DNA from: Apus apus
Taxonomy: Eukaryota > Chordata > Aves > Apodiformes > Apodidae
Direction: 5' to 3'
Assembly (NCBI RefSeq): GCF_020740795.1
Contig: NC_067296.1
Span: 5,495,001 to 5,559,000, forward strand
DNA length: 64,000 nt
The position numbers and the translations under genes are program-made. A model generated the notes under the pieces. That model searched no databases and was not told where the DNA came from. It worked only from the letters and a program-made list of their open reading frames with translations. Positions 63,101 through 64,000 of this stretch are shown here, piece by piece; position 1 is the first letter of the stretch, and each line of letters opens with the position of its first letter.

Positions 63101-64000
63101 AAATAGAAAGGGAAAGGAAAGGGTGTCAGTTCTTTATTTCTTTATTTTTCCTTCTGCCACTGCTGGCCAGCAGCTGTGCACAGCTCCTCCAACATCTGGA
63201 GTCTCTTGGCCAGGGGCTGGGGCTGCTGGAGGACGTGTGCACTCGTGCACACTCTGCCTGCAGCGCGGCACGCCGGGTGACGGCAGGAATGTGACTCCAG
63301 CCGGAGCAGCCGCTGGCTCAGCAGGACTCCCAGCTCCTTCTCTCCCTCTCCTGCCCTCACCCAGCAGGATGGCAGATCCTGGGGTGGCCCTGATAAAGGG
63401 AAGGGGTGCCTAGGTCTGCTGGGGGAGTCGTGCAGCCCCCAGACCAAGTGCATGGCTGAGACAGGTGAGGCAGTGAGGCCAAGCCCAACTTTCCATCCCC
63501 GGCCCCATCGCTCCACTCATGGTTCCCAGATGTGAGAGGTGAGGAACATTCCTGCCGCTTGGGAAAAGCCCAAAGCCTGGGATAAGGCACAGCAGGGAGA
63601 GAGGCTGCTGCTGCTGGCATCGTCCCAGGCCTGTGGGGACAGCAGGGTCCCTCTGCCATCCCTGGCCACCCCGGCACCCTCCCACACCCGCCAGCCACCA
63701 CTCTCAGGGGTGTCCAGAGTTGGAAATAATCAGATTGTGTGCACCAAACACAGCATTTTCCCCTGGGAAAATGGGGGAAATCCTCTAGGTTCATCACAAA
63801 AGCTGGAAGGCATCCGGGTGCTGAAATTCGGGGTGTGCAGACCCACAGGACCTTTCTTACCATCCCAGCGATGGCATTAGCCATGGCCACCTCTGGGACA
63901 CGTGCTGGGGTGAGCTGTAGCGTGGCCTCCGGGTAAGCGGCCAAACAAAATCTCACCTGAATTTTGGAGGGATTTCACGTTGCTGTTTGCTGCCCCGTGG
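60175..64000. other. Intergenic, no gene recognised
   Basis: Runs to the window edge. It holds a purine tract at 63082-63124 and no exon-like frame. By human synteny the next gene would be CHD6, but no CHD6-like protein segment is visible on either strand. Confidence 0.45.
63082..63124. repeat. Purine (GGAAA)n tract
   Basis: An almost pure G/A stretch of about 43 bp with mirror-like GGAAAGGGGAAGG units, interrupted by one T. It has triplex (H-DNA) potential. Confidence 0.75.

Noticed and set aside
63357..63956. 199-codon minus-strand frame considered as a CHD6 exon
   Set aside because: It has no resemblance to chromodomain, helicase, SANT or BRK regions and no splice-phase support.

Overview
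The window looks like nuclear DNA from a bird. It holds two complete, intron-containing vertebrate genes in tail-to-tail arrangement, followed by about 40 kb with no gene I can recognise. The bird assignment rests on very short introns (down to 82 bp), GC-rich sequence, and short CR1 retroposon 3' ends whose ends match the avian family. The order LPIN3(+) then EMILIN3(-) matches what I recall of human 20q12, so this is probably the syntenic block on avian chromosome 20. The species cannot be told from sequence alone.

Region 1-2470 precedes the first coding exon of LPIN3 and shows no coding sequence; a non-coding first exon could lie in it or further upstream. Region 2471-11625 is LPIN3 (lipin-3, phosphatidate phosphatase): 19 coding exons join in frame to an 868-residue protein, with a canonical AATAAA at 11603. 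About 0.7 kb separates this from the inferred 3' end of EMILIN3. Region 12330-23500 is EMILIN3 on the minus strand: four coding exons give an 810-residue secreted protein with signal peptide, EMI domain and long coiled coil, but no C1q domain. Its first exon sits in a dense CpG island (about 22850-23830).

Region 24000-64000 is non-coding as far as I can see. It holds CR1 fragments (near 29200, 44515 and 51191), simple repeats, one 32-bp tandem duplication, and G- or C-run tracts. It also holds AT-rich islands carrying transcription-factor-like motifs and short palindromes (for example near 25500, 33400, 34740, 36420, 42200, 46640, 47460, 49000, 57200 and 60140). These look like candidate conserved regulatory elements of EMILIN3 or of the next gene, which by human synteny would be CHD6; no CHD6 exon is visible here.

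The two genes have unrelated roles: a lipid phosphatase and coactivator, and an extracellular-matrix glycoprotein. They share a 3' border rather than a pathway. I found no unambiguous new system. The best leads are a stop-free 123-bp LPIN3 intron divisible by three, competing in-frame splice sites, an upstream in-frame ATG plus tandem repeats in the EMILIN3 leader, two orphan TATA-box motifs in the gene desert, and palindromic homeodomain-like sites in AT-rich islands.
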